Positions 10,929 through 21,441 of a stretch of DNA of 64,000 nt are shown piece after piece. The first letter of the stretch is position 1. Each line of letters begins with the position of its first letter. The notes beneath the pieces are model-generated. The model was not told where the DNA came from, searched no databases, and was given only the letters and a program-made list of their open reading frames with translations. Location of the stretch: contig JBBPSI010000067.1 of the NCBI GenBank assembly GCA_038093515.1, positions 56,057-120,056 on the forward strand, in the 5' to 3' direction. The translations under genes were made by a program, and so were the position numbers. This stretch comes from Butyriboletus loyo. Taxonomy: Eukaryota; Basidiomycota; Agaricomycetes; Boletales; Boletaceae.

Positions 10929-13150
10929 ATGAATCAGCCGAGCCTCGTCTGTCTGTCGCTCACCCCAAATCTTCGCTGCGTCGGCTTTACACTCGGGCAA
11001 TTTGAAGCCCTCATTATACCCCCCGTCATTGAAGTCGTGATATCATTATTTTTCATTCACTTGTACTCCGGTCCCGAAAGGCAAGTATTCGAAATATCCT
11101 GGAGAGTTGAATCGTTTCATCTGGTATGACAGGCGGGCGCAATTCCTCCTTACAGCGGACACCATTTTGTATTTCATATGGGCACTGCTGGACATGTTGT
11201 CGCACGTAGTACCCGCAGCGCGGACTTCGCTGTCTGCTTTTAAACCACTCGATTCCCTCGTTGGTACGCCTATTCCAGTCTCCTTGATCCTCTGATGATT
11301 GGAATTCGTGACCAGGTGCCGTATCATTCACCCCCATCCTTGTCTATTCGATCTATCTTTATCGACTGAGTTTCCGTGATTTCATCCCCACCCTTCCTCG
11401 CAAGCTCCAGTGGTATCTCCAAATTTCATTGCCCATCCTATTGGTGATAGCTATAGCAATCAATGAGGTGTCATCGTTTGTTGGAATATATCTCGGTATA
11501 TCCTGATTTTATATATATGGGTGGGACGCGCTTATCAACATAACCAGGGACATCCTCAATAAATCAACAACCAGTCGTACGGTTTTCACATAACAGCGAG
11601 TCCCTGTGGCTTTCTCTGAGCCGGTCTTCTCTCGTCATATATGCTATCATACAGTTCCTCTTTTTTCTTCTCGCCTTCTCTCGCCTTTCCAGGGTATTCC
11701 TGGACCAAAGGCGGATAGAACTCACCCACTCTGACGAACGTCACTACTTCCATGGGGTCGCCTGGATCACTGCCGGCATTATCATCGGCGTCATCGAAAC
11801 TATCTCCGGGTTTGCCCAAGTTAGCTTCGGCGTGGCATTGGCTCGCAGAATATTCCGCTTGTGCGCGCGGACTGTTCTCATGTATGGCTTGCTCAAAGGG
11901 TATGCTGTACCCAAACTACTCGTTTCGCTGTCATTGGACTAACCTCCCTTTCAAACAGTCTAGATACTGCAGAAAACTTTGGAGCCCTCACAGACGAACT
12001 ACGCGGTATGTCTCACATCAGCAGGCGCATCCCTCGCATGCTTGGCGGAAATCGCCAACGGATGAATGTGTTCTATCACATACCCCAATCATACGTCGAG
12101 CAAGCGCAGTCGGACGAACACTCACCGGCTGAGAAGCCGCTCAGAGACCAGCGCGTCACTGTCCACTACGAGAAAGGACAGGCGCCTTTCTTGCAAATCC
12201 GGTTTTCCACATTCGACTTTCCCCCACAGGCTGTGCTTACAGATGGGGTGCAGCAGATACGGACGTCGCTGTCTGGGTTGATCCCGGCGCGTGCAGGTGC
12301 TGGCAGTCGCGCGCAACAGCATGGAGAGAACGTCTCGGATGAGAGGCCGAAATCGGTGGTGGTGGCCGCTGGTAGCCACCATGTACCCCCCGACTGGATT
12401 CGGCCGCCTGAAAGGAGCCATACAAGGCAAGGAAGCAGGGGGACCGTCTCAGACAACCTGAGCATCGTTCGAGACCTCGAACGCAGGTTCCCAAACCTTC
12501 CTCCACGCGTGACGGGCAAATTCCGCGGGTCCATCCTTGGTGAAAATTACGAAGAAGATCCATTCCCGGTCGTCGGCGTCTCCCGCCAGTCTAGCCTACG
12601 TCAAGACAATCCGAGCGAAGAAGGTGGTACTTCAGTCGCACTTCGCTCGAGCGGTTCGATCAAACGGAAACCGGCCCCGCCCCTCCTTGAGAACATCACG
12701 TATATCTCGGACCGACGCAGGCGCCCAGTATCCACATGGGGAGGGTTCACCCAGGACACAGCCAACTACTCCGGGGACTCTACCGTGGTCCCCCGTAGCC
12801 CCTCGGAAGGTACCACTGTCTACAGCCCAGATCCCGCACTAGCTGGAGTACCCACCACTCCCACCACTCCCACCACTCCCACCACTCCTATCACTCCCAT
12901 CACTCCCACTATTCCCACCACTCCCAGATCACGAAAGATGACCGCTCGCAACATAATCAAAAGAGCCAGTAGAGCCATGAGCGACGCAAGCATCCGCTCC
13001 GCAGAGTGGCTTGCCTCGGCAAACTCTTCTCGGTCGCCCCGAACACCGATCACCGCAATGGACATCGAGTTGTACCGCAGAGGCACCATGGGGCCCACAC
13101 CTATGTCTGCCGAGCACGAGTCAGGACGCGAGCGTCACATGGGTCAGTGA
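10929..13150 (+). CDS. Multi-pass membrane protein of unknown function with long cytosolic tail
   Basis: I do not recognise a named family. Spliced translation gives about six hydrophobic segments: FEALIIPPVIEVVISLFF, FLLTADTILYFIWALLDMLS, AVSFTPILVYSIYLY, ISLPILLVIAIAINEVSSFV, SLVIYAIIQFLFFLLAFS and HGVAWITAGIIIGVIETISG, then a hydrophilic tail of over 350 residues. Introns: 11081-11132 (GC-AG), about 11262-11316, about 11495-11571 and about 11900-11959, all in phase. The start at 10929 (MNQPSLVC) is the nearest in-frame Met before the first segment; 10881 is an alternative. The tail has an RRRRP basic patch, many Ser/Pro sites and a Thr-Pro repeat. The architecture resembles fungal 7TM-like proteins with a phosphorylatable tail, but no ligand or partner can be named. 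Confidence 0.65.
11081..11132 (+). other. GC-AG intron in membrane protein gene
   Basis: 52-nt intron with donor AAAG|GCAAGT and acceptor GACAG. Removal keeps the frame from LYSGPER into RAQFLLTADT; the nearby GT at 11085 does not. Confidence 0.7.
12850..12926 (+). repeat. 9-bp minisatellite (CCCACCACT)n encoding Thr-Thr-Pro
   Basis: About eight copies of a 9-bp unit with some Ile-coding variants, giving PTTPTTPTTPTTPITPITP in the cytosolic tail. Length variation between strains would be expected. Confidence 0.9.
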
Positions 13151-13450
13151 ATCTGGACGATACTCAGTCGAGACAACGGACAACCATGATACCATGACAA
13201 CATGAAATTCGACCAGACCAGCCTCTTTCTGAGTGATTGATGCTTCCACCTGCGAACATTATAATATATAGTATTAGTGTCTGTCTTTCATAGATAGTGA
13301 TTTCCACGCGTTTAAATTGCATGATGTTTTTTCCCTCTTTTTCTCGCCGAAATACACGGTTGTTGTTGAAGACTCAAACCAGCGTGGTAGGAAACCATCG
13401 TGGCAAAGTGATAAAACAAACAAGCATCAGTCTGGTAGCTTAACGACAGC
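13151..13450. other. Convergent 3' intergenic region
   Basis: 300 bp between the membrane protein stop and the VPS26 stop. Nothing but likely 3' UTR sequence was seen. Confidence 0.5.
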
Positions 13451-14726
13451 CTAGTTCTGATGGATGATTTCAGTGGTGGGTGGAGATGTATTGGTAGCGA
13501 TAGCTCACCTCCGGTATTCTAAATATCGTGATCTCCTACAGTGCAACCCTCTGTTTTTAGGTACAGCCAATATACGAAAAAGGCTACTGACCTGTTGCTT
13601 AAAGTATCGCCGATTCTCTTCGTCAATAAGTACCAAGTTGAGGTAATACCGTATACTGAATTTCTTGTTGACGTCACGGAATGTAGGCGTAAGGTCGAAA
13701 CCTCCAAGGAATAGTCGAATAGGTATAGTTTCACCTGCACAGTAACTTGCTCCAGACATTGCATTTCCTAACCGAAAAAGGACCACTTACCCCGAACCGG
13801 CGCTCCATCCATGATTTCAAACTTTGTGATGGTCTCGCTCTCGTTATACTGATTCGGCGGCGAGCCTGTCGTCTCACGCCTTATAATCGATAGTTCCATA
13901 TGTTTGATCTTGATCCGAACGAGCAAGAAGTAAATCTTGCCAACGATGACGTCTTTCAGATGGTACCTGATAACTCTCTGTCATAGGATACGGTCAAGCG
14001 ACAAGGAAAGGAAACTTGCTTTGATTTGTTGTACTCGAATTCGATGTGGAGACAGTCTTCGATACCCACTTCCATCTTGATCGCGTTATTGCTGTCAGGC
14101 GGCATACGGTAGGAGTGAACCCAGAGCTCTTTCTCTTTCGTCACGTCCGCCATCCGTCGTGAGACCGTCACTCGTATAAGGTATCTTGTCAAGTTTCAGA
14201 AGATGTTGCAACGGCCGAGAGGCACTTCAGACTGACCGTAGTTTCACATTGATACCTTGATAGCTCTCGAATTGCTTCTCCACGTTCTTGAAGAGAAAGT
14301 CAAACGTCTGAGCCTGTCGTAGTTCTCCTGGCGATGCCAGTTCTTGAGAAAGCGACAGGAATTCGTGGTGATTCCCCCGGTCATAGAAGAGTTCTACACC
14401 GAATGGATGAAGGAAGTTGGGAGGGCGAGAAGCGACGGGACATGCCTATGGTGCCCACAAACTCGACCTTGATACCCTCGTGCGTCATCTTCTTCCCATC
14501 GCGTACACGTATTGTGACCTGTAAGTATATCGAACATGTTGTTTTTCGGAGTAAAACGAGACCAGAGACGAACCTGTCCGTTGACCGAGTCACCATCGTA
14601 GTAAACCGGACACTGGATAGCCTTGTCTTTATCCCCCTTCATATCCATCTGTTTCCGCAATTCCTCTCCATCGAGCTTAACCTGTACGTCGACGGGAGAC
14701 GCGAAGAAATAGGCCATGCTAGACAC
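13451..14726 (-). CDS. VPS26: VPS26, retromer cargo-recognition subunit
   Basis: Vps26 is an arrestin-fold subunit of the retromer trimer (Vps35-Vps29-Vps26) that retrieves receptors from endosomes to the Golgi. Signature segments in order: MAYFFASPVDVQVKLDGEE, CPVYYDGDSVNGQVTIRVRDG, VEFVGTIELFYDRGNHHEF, LASPGELRQAQTFDF, LRYLIRVTVSRR, ELWVHSYRMPPD, GIEDCLHIEFEYNKSKYHL, GPI-like core IIRRETTGSPPNQYNESETI, and DVNKKFSIRYYLNLVLIDEE. Start at 14726 (MSSMAYFF) or 14717. The last exons are small: RYFKQQ joins EITIFRIPE; a further 53-nt intron would end the protein at EN* (stop 13451), whereas without it the frame ends at 13470. I prefer 13451 because the intron is canonical. Length is close to other fungal Vps26 proteins. 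Confidence 0.9.
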
Positions 14727-15002
14727 TGAGTCGTTGAGTATTGGTGAAGGGCGTCACCGGGCCTTATAATGTCCTGAAAGGTATTGCTACTTGACATTAA
14801 TCCAATCGCTATTGTTCCTGGATCACGTGCCCATACAAAACCCTCTCGAGTCTTTGCATTCAATACACGAAGTTCATTTCCAGTCTATTCTATTCTAATT
14901 CACTATGACCCAACTCTCCACTTTCCTTCGTATATCCGGTATGCCTAGTTATAGCACAATAAAATTGCCAATCGTAGTTTGGAGGTTCCAGAATTTTGCC
15001 AA

Positions 15003-16440
15003 TTACCACCTCTCGAATTCGAACCTGGTGTGCATTCTCGTGACGATCTCCATAAAGTTAGGTTCATTATCAGGGGTAATGTATCCTCGTCGGACAAGAA
15101 AGTCAATTAAAACTGCATGTGACGGTCAAAATTCGCAACACCAGGACAATCTTTCAACCCACCCACGGCGCAGTTGGCTTTGAACAGCCCTTGCTTCATT
15201 TTCGCGACGACCACATCTAGTGGCAATAGCTGACGGGGTTCTATTAATCGACCGGTCGACGTGTGAGTCCAAATATGTGCGAACTTACATCAAAGGATTC
15301 CACTTCTCCGTCCAGCGGCTTCGGTTGGAATGGTGTGGGATCAACGTCAGGCGGCACCTTGAGATCATACACATATCTTGTTCAGAACCAGTGAGTAAAC
15401 AATAAGGATTCAAAGAACGATGACCTCACTGGACTTCAGGCTGTAGCCATCCTCCTGCAGTTCTGGATGCAGTGCAGTGGTATGAACGTGTCTGAGGATG
15501 CCAAAGGCTGCATACTCACTGGAAGTAATAGCTGACCGAACCTGCACATTTTGCATGTGTTCTTATTATGTTTTCATCGATGCTTGCTTCTTCCATCGAT
15601 TCTTTGACAAGATTCTCAAAGATGGTCATCCCACTTGGCATTCCGCCTGCGACACTGTTGTCTAAGTAACCTGGCCACCTTGAGCGATAGCACATGTATG
15701 ACAAGCAGCATCGAGAATTATCATACGGAAACGCACGTCTGCTTCGTTCGAGACCGAGTTGGGGTCCAGAGCCGCACGTTATTGCCGTTCGCATCTTCGT
15801 GGTAGATCGTCATATGCACACCATAAGTGGGGACCCCGAACAACTGACAAGCAGAGCGTTCCATCTCGAAGAGGTAGTTGCTGGTATCAGAGTCTCTATC
15901 CTTTGCATCTAGATCGTGAGGGAGGTGGATGCCGAATGGATTACGATACACGGGATATAGTTCATTCCTCCATTTTTTGGGTCCGATCGCGTCTTGGAAG
16001 ATGGTACCACCGTCGCGCCATCCCTCACAGAGCTTCTTCATAACCTCTGTGCGTTTGGAGGGGGTATCGATGGAGGGATGAAAACTAACACGGTATCTTG
16101 GTCCTGATCTTGCTCGTTCAGGGATAACGAAACTACCCTCCGGTTCTTGGTGTAGAGCGTCGATTGTTTCTGGCTTTAGTAGACCAATGACGGGGCTATC
16201 TGGAGACTGGGACAGCGACCATGGCACCAGATAGTCTCGGTGCGTGAATGTAGTGGGATCCTCTGAGCCGTGGTTCGCGGGGAGGTAAAAGTTATTGCAC
16301 CGATTAACGAGGTCGAGAAAAGACAAGTTGGGTTTTGAATCCCGGGCCTGACCGCTCTCCATTAATGCTGATCGTTGCCAACGACTTTGGCCGAGGTTGT
16401 GGAAGTTGTCCGATGGCGTCTTTGGATCAGACTCTGACAC
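15003..16440 (-). CDS. Nudix hydrolase with N-terminal DUF4743-like domain
   Basis: Belongs to the fungal/plant group that includes yeast YJR142W and plant Nudix 20/24-type proteins, which act on thiamine-diphosphate-like or related pyrophosphates; the exact substrate is not determinable. N-terminal part: LSFLDLVNRCNNFYLP, IGLLKPETIDAL, LCEGWRDGGTIFQDAIGPKK, FEMERSACQLFGVPTYGVHM. Nudix core: WPGYLDNSVAGGMPSGMTIF followed by ENLVKESMEEASID. The metal-binding acidic residues of the KESMEE segment are present, but Arg is replaced by Lys, and Met sits where the upstream Glu is usual. C-terminal exons: QLLPLDVVVAKMKQGLFKAN, then after a short intron LIDFLVRRGYITPDNEPNFM and ending EFERW*. Start 16440. 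The introns near 15190 and 15280 are inferred from phase. Confidence 0.8.
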
Positions 16441-18701
16441 TCTTTAATTTTTATGTCCACCAAAACACATCAGGTGGACTCTGAGCCTTCTAGTCGATCA
16501 GCATAACTGTGCTGTCGATAGAACAAAATGTGATTCGCACACAAGTCTCCTCGACAGAAACGAAACCTTGATTAAATACAAACTAATCGAGGAGGAACTC
16601 GGTCCTTCCCATGATTGGATCCTTGCGCCACTGCAAACCTGGATAAAAATCTGCGACAATGCCAGAAAGCCTAGTCTTGGGACCACACTTTCGCTGATGA
16701 ATCGATGATCATTTGTCCTGACCAAATAGATTTTTTTTACCCTGGTCAGAATCATACGAGCTCCAACACAAGAACCTCGTGACGGAGGAAAGAAACCGGG
16801 CCGCTTGAGGCTGATATCCGCCCCGCCCTCTCAAAAACGTTGCTCGTGGCTAGTTGACAGGCCGATCTCATGACCACACCATGTTTCATATAGTTCCAGT
16901 CCAGCAGCCAGTATTGGTCAAACGCAAATAGTGGTTTTTATCCAGGACCAGGCCCCTTGATTCGCCATCTTTTGGAATGGCTCCATGATCGATGACCTCA
17001 ACGCAGGCAGTGTTTATGCGAATGGCTATGTAACATGGGAGCGCAGATGTGTTGAATGTCTCCAAGCTAGCTGTGGTCCCACAACGGCCCCCCGACTTGA
17101 TGATGGTGCTAACACTCACCCAAGTCACGGCGGCCGTGTCCAGAAATCCTTTTTTCTGGTGCGATGCAGTAGCAGAGTTGACGGTACGATGGTATGTTGT
17201 GCAACATGAACTTGCGACAGTACTAACCCGCTGATATAATACTGACGGTGCGTTCACTTTCCCTCCCGGTGAGCATCCACGCTATAGATATCGTTCTGAT
17301 GGAATTCCACTCTGGAACTAGGATATATCATCATGAATACAACATTTCGACCATGTGATCACGTGTGAGTATCTGCGATCCGACAGACACAACATTAGCC
17401 TATCGTGGAGGCAGTGGCATCGCTTTTGCCACCCTGGGACAATATGTCCAATTGATTCCCCACTATGCATATGCCCCGCGGTTAAAGTGACGGTGAACTC
17501 ACCTCGATTAGAACGACAATGTTGAGAATACATTGGTGGAGGCCTTGAACGTACGTTTGTTCTCGGGCATGCCATGTGTGTGCATTGTTCATCCGTCGCT
17601 ATGTGGATGGTCCGATTAACGATTCAACCAAATACAGTTAGCCGCGCGGGTGGTTGTCTTTCGCTACCGACAAAAATGTAACTATGTTGTGTTCGGCCGG
17701 TAGCGTCGACCAATGTCACCGGACAATGGAGCCTCGACAATTGGCTAATTTCCTGCCTTGCTCCTGATCCTATAGGGGACACTTTGGCTCAATGATCTCG
17801 GGTTCATCAACATCTCGTGCATCGCCTCTACCAATGCCAATAAATTATGTGTCTCCCATCCACGAGCTGTCGACTGCTGTCAATCTGGCATTTAGTCCCG
17901 CGGAGCCATATGTACCCAAGCATGGTGTCCACAAACGTCAACGTGACAGGGGAATCTCCAAAGTACATCTACTAGAATGTCATTGATAAAGCTGGTTTAA
18001 ATGGTAGGTGCGTGGGCTCTTCAAAAGTAGTCTAACGGTACATGACTTCACAGCCCCATGCAGTGTAATGGGAATGGTACGACTTGTATCATCAGATACA
18101 ACAGCGCTGAAAAGCGACTCGATGATCCCTTGGTCATCGATCTAGCCTTTCTGGTCGAAACATCGGATATTGAGCGTTGATGGACCTCGGTAACCTAAGA
18201 ATTCCGCTGCAAACGCAGCTATTCCTGTGCGAACCTTGATGGTCATTCAATTGTTTTGATGAGACCATAAGCAAGGCGCAGGTGTGTGAAGAAAGCTGGA
18301 TCGTGTACCCATCGCGACGGTTGACATGTCTGACATGGCACAATGGGCGGTGCCAATAAAAAAAGAACGCTTTGGACTGGATATCAGTCCGTCGCTCAGA
18401 GTACCACCCATCGGCTGAGCTGTGTTCATCTCACAGCGGGTCACTGCTTTGTTTACATCTTCACTGATGGGCCCGTGAATCAACCAGTCCTGGAACTTTC
18501 ATTTGGACTTCCTAGTAGTGAAAACTAATGAACATGATGGGAAATTCGACCATGTGATATACGAGACTTACTTTATTTGATACTAAAAGCAGACGGCAAC
18601 CAGTCCACCTATCTTCTCAGCTTTCTTTCTGCTCCCTCCTTCTCTCAGGCAGGTCCTGTTTATCATTTCTGGTCACCGCTGGACGTGTCCTCGACCTTAC
18701 T
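16441..18701. other. Gene-poor interval with possible decayed coding scraps
   Basis: 2.26 kb with no complete gene I can support. On the minus strand between about 18240 and 17980 a frame reads VRTGIAAFAAEFLGYRGPST then, after an in-frame TAG, a further open stretch containing SRTIPITLHGAVKSC. Another minus fragment near 17160-16880 contains KKGFLDTAAVTW. These look protein-like but are broken and unidentified. The 260 bp before 18702 should hold the noxB promoter. Confidence 0.35.
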
Positions 18702-20951
18702 ATGGCTACGAAACGGTTCTCCGGATTTGACTTCAAAGACCGTAATCCTTTTGTCGACCAGGACCCTTTCATTAACCCCAAGGCCGACTATAACCATGCT
18801 GGTGCATCCATCGAGGCATCCCTCCACAGGAACAAGTCAGAGCGCGACAGGCTCCAAGGTATCCAGCAGACATGGATAAATGGAAGTACTCCAAAGGGCC
18901 CGCAGAAACCCCGCACCTTTGGCCAAAAATTCGACCTATGGATGATCAACGAGGGGGGGAAGCGATTGTTCTTTTTCTCTTGGATATTCTTCCACTGTCT
19001 GGTCATTGCCTTTGGTTTCATGAACTATGAGTTAAGCGATGACCTAACGACCGCTCGTGCCACCTTTGGTATCACTTACTGTCAGTATTCCCTATCACAT
19101 TTTCGGAGTGATCAAAGACTTAGCAAAACGTTATTGTAGCCATCGCTCGTTCTGCCGCTCTCGTGCTTCACACCGATGTCATCTTCATCCTTTTGCCCGT
19201 CTGTCGTAATTTCATCTCCCTCCTTCGTCGGACACCGTTGAACCAGTTCATTCCGTTCGACAAAAACATCACCTTCCACAAAGCGACGGCGTGGTCCATG
19301 GTTGTCTTCACAGTCATCCATGTTGCCGCTCACATGCGCAACTTCCAAGAACTCGCTATGCTTGACCCCAATGCTAAGACTACTGGTCAACGTATCCTGG
19401 TCTTTTTGCAGGCAAACTTTGCAACCGGTCCTGGAGCTACTGGGTGGATTATGACCGCCTGTCTTGGAATCATGGTTTGGTTTGCCATGGAGAAACGCCG
19501 ACGCGGCAACTTTGAGAGATTTTGGTACACCCACCACCTCTTCCTCATCTTCTTCCTTGCATGGCAGTTCCATGGAATGTGGTGTATGATCAAGCCTGAC
19601 AGACAGCCCTTCTGCTCAGCCAACACCATCGGTGTTTTCTGGGTGAGTTCAACGTCTATCTCAGCATCCCGCTTCTCATAATTCATGTTCAGCGCTACTG
19701 GCTTGTTGGTGGTATCATTTGGAGCTGCGAGCGCGTCTTACGTGAAATTCGGTCTCGTCACAAAACATACATCTCCAAGGTCATCCAGCATCCTTCAAAG
19801 GTCGTCGAGATCCAAATCAAGAAGGAGAAGACGACGACTCGCGCCGGACAATATATCTTCGTTTGCTGCCCAGAAATCTCGTACTTCCAATGGCATCCTT
19901 TCACTCTTACCAGGCATGCGGTTTCCCACTTATCCCTCAACGAAATTCTCTAAAGTCTTTATAGTGCGCCAGAAGAGGACTACATCTCGGTTCATATTCG
20001 TGTTGTCGGCGACTTTACTACAGCACTCGCCAAGGCCCTCGGTTGCGATTTCGATTCCAAGAAGGAGGTAAATGCTAATGGTGGCGTGGTGGTAGGCACC
20101 AACACGAACCCACCCCTTAACCGGACGCTTCCGCGTGTCATGGTCGATGGTCCATTTGGCAGCGCTTCGGAGGACTTCTTGAACTACGAAACGGTCCTGC
20201 TTGTCGGTGCTGGTATTGGCGTTACGCCATTTGCCTCGTAAGTTTCGGCCTGCTGCTAAGAAATAGGATGATATCAACTTTGTCACAGCATATTAAAATC
20301 CATCTGGTACCGCATGAACAACATCAACAATTCGAAGCCCACGCGCCTCTCCAAGGTTTACTTTACCTGGGTCATCCGCGACTTTGGTAGCGCAGAATGG
20401 TTCCACTCCCTCTTGCAAGCCATTGAAGATCAAGATACTCAGAACCGGATCGAGATTAATATCTATCTCACAGCCAAAATCAAGGAGGATGACATGAACA
20501 ACATCATCGTGCGTTTTTCGCATCCGTTCTTCCTGATTTGTCAACCGAACTAAAGCTGTCTGCGTGTGTTACGCAGGTTCAAGACGTCGGTGCACAGAAA
20601 GACGCGATCACGTCATTACGCGCCCCAACTCATTTCGGGCGGCCAAACTGGGATAAAGTATTCGTATCCCTCGTTGACAAGCACCCTGAAACAGATGTCG
20701 GCGTGGTACGTTGCACACACGTGTCCGCAGCACTCCATCCTAACCCCATGTGTGCTCTTCCGCAGTTCTTCTGCGGACCTCCCGTGCTGTCCAGGCAACT
20801 CCACCAAATGAGTAACAAGTACTCATCCTCTAGCGCCGGTGGGACTAGATTTTTCTTCGGAAAGGGTACGTTCCTTTGTCGGGGTCCCAACGCTTGGTCT
20901 CTGATGCCATTGTCCTCTCTGTGGCTGTCTTGTTATACAGAAAACTTTTGA
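18702..20951 (+). CDS. noxB: NADPH oxidase, NoxB-type catalytic subunit
   Basis: Membrane flavocytochrome that passes electrons from NADPH via FAD and two hemes to O2, making superoxide; fungal Nox enzymes act in hyphal differentiation and fruiting. NoxB rather than NoxA because of the longer N-terminal extension and the motifs [18 protein letters not shown] and [20 protein letters not shown]. Heme-ligand helices: [20 protein letters not shown] followed by AAH, and [23 protein letters not shown] site [22 protein letters not shown] site [20 protein letters not shown] and [12 protein letters not shown]-terminal RFFFGKENF*. Exons 18702-19080, 19140-19642, 19693-19913, 19965-20237, 20289-20508, 20577-20705, 20766-20865, 20941-20951 keep phase throughout and give 611 aa. 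The third intron is GC-AG. No EF-hands are seen, as is usual for NoxA/NoxB. Confidence 0.93.
19914..19964 (+). other. GC-AG intron in noxB
   Basis: 51-nt intron with donor CCAG|GCATGC and acceptor ATAG. It interrupts the invariant HPFTLTSAPEE FAD-binding motif, so the junction is fixed by protein conservation. No GT donor restores the motif. Confidence 0.85.
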
Positions 20952-21441
20952 GGGCCAAGGTCACGCACGTGCAAGCTGATACTTTGTATATCTATATTTT
21001 ATTTGGTTGGGTACTCGCGCGCAGGTCCACGCTGAATGCTTTCACGTCCGTGACGTCTTTAGACCTCCTTTTACTGGGCCAATTTGGGTGTCTCTTCGTT
21101 CCTGAGACGTATTCGATCTTTGTACTTGTAGTCTCACGTATTATTCTCCAGATGCTGGTATGGCAGTTGGCGGTCATTGGGATCATAATCCAGCTGGGTC
21201 TTCTAAATGGCTAACTTGATGTGTTTGGGTGTTGTACTCTACAAAATTGCTCTGATGATATCATAATTTACAAACGGTGATATGAATGGACGACGATACA
21301 TTGCACGCTGCTAGTGTCCATGCAGATTAAACCGGGAGATGCAGTTAAAAATGAGTATGTGCTGAGGAACAGTAATAAAGAACGTCATCAGAGGTGAACG
21401 CAGAGCGATTGTTCCGAAAAGAAAAGAAAAAAATATTTAAA
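20952..21441. other. Convergent 3' intergenic region
   Basis: 490 bp between the noxB stop and the stop of the minus-strand gene at 21442. No coding signal beyond short chance frames; likely 3' UTRs. Confidence 0.5.
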
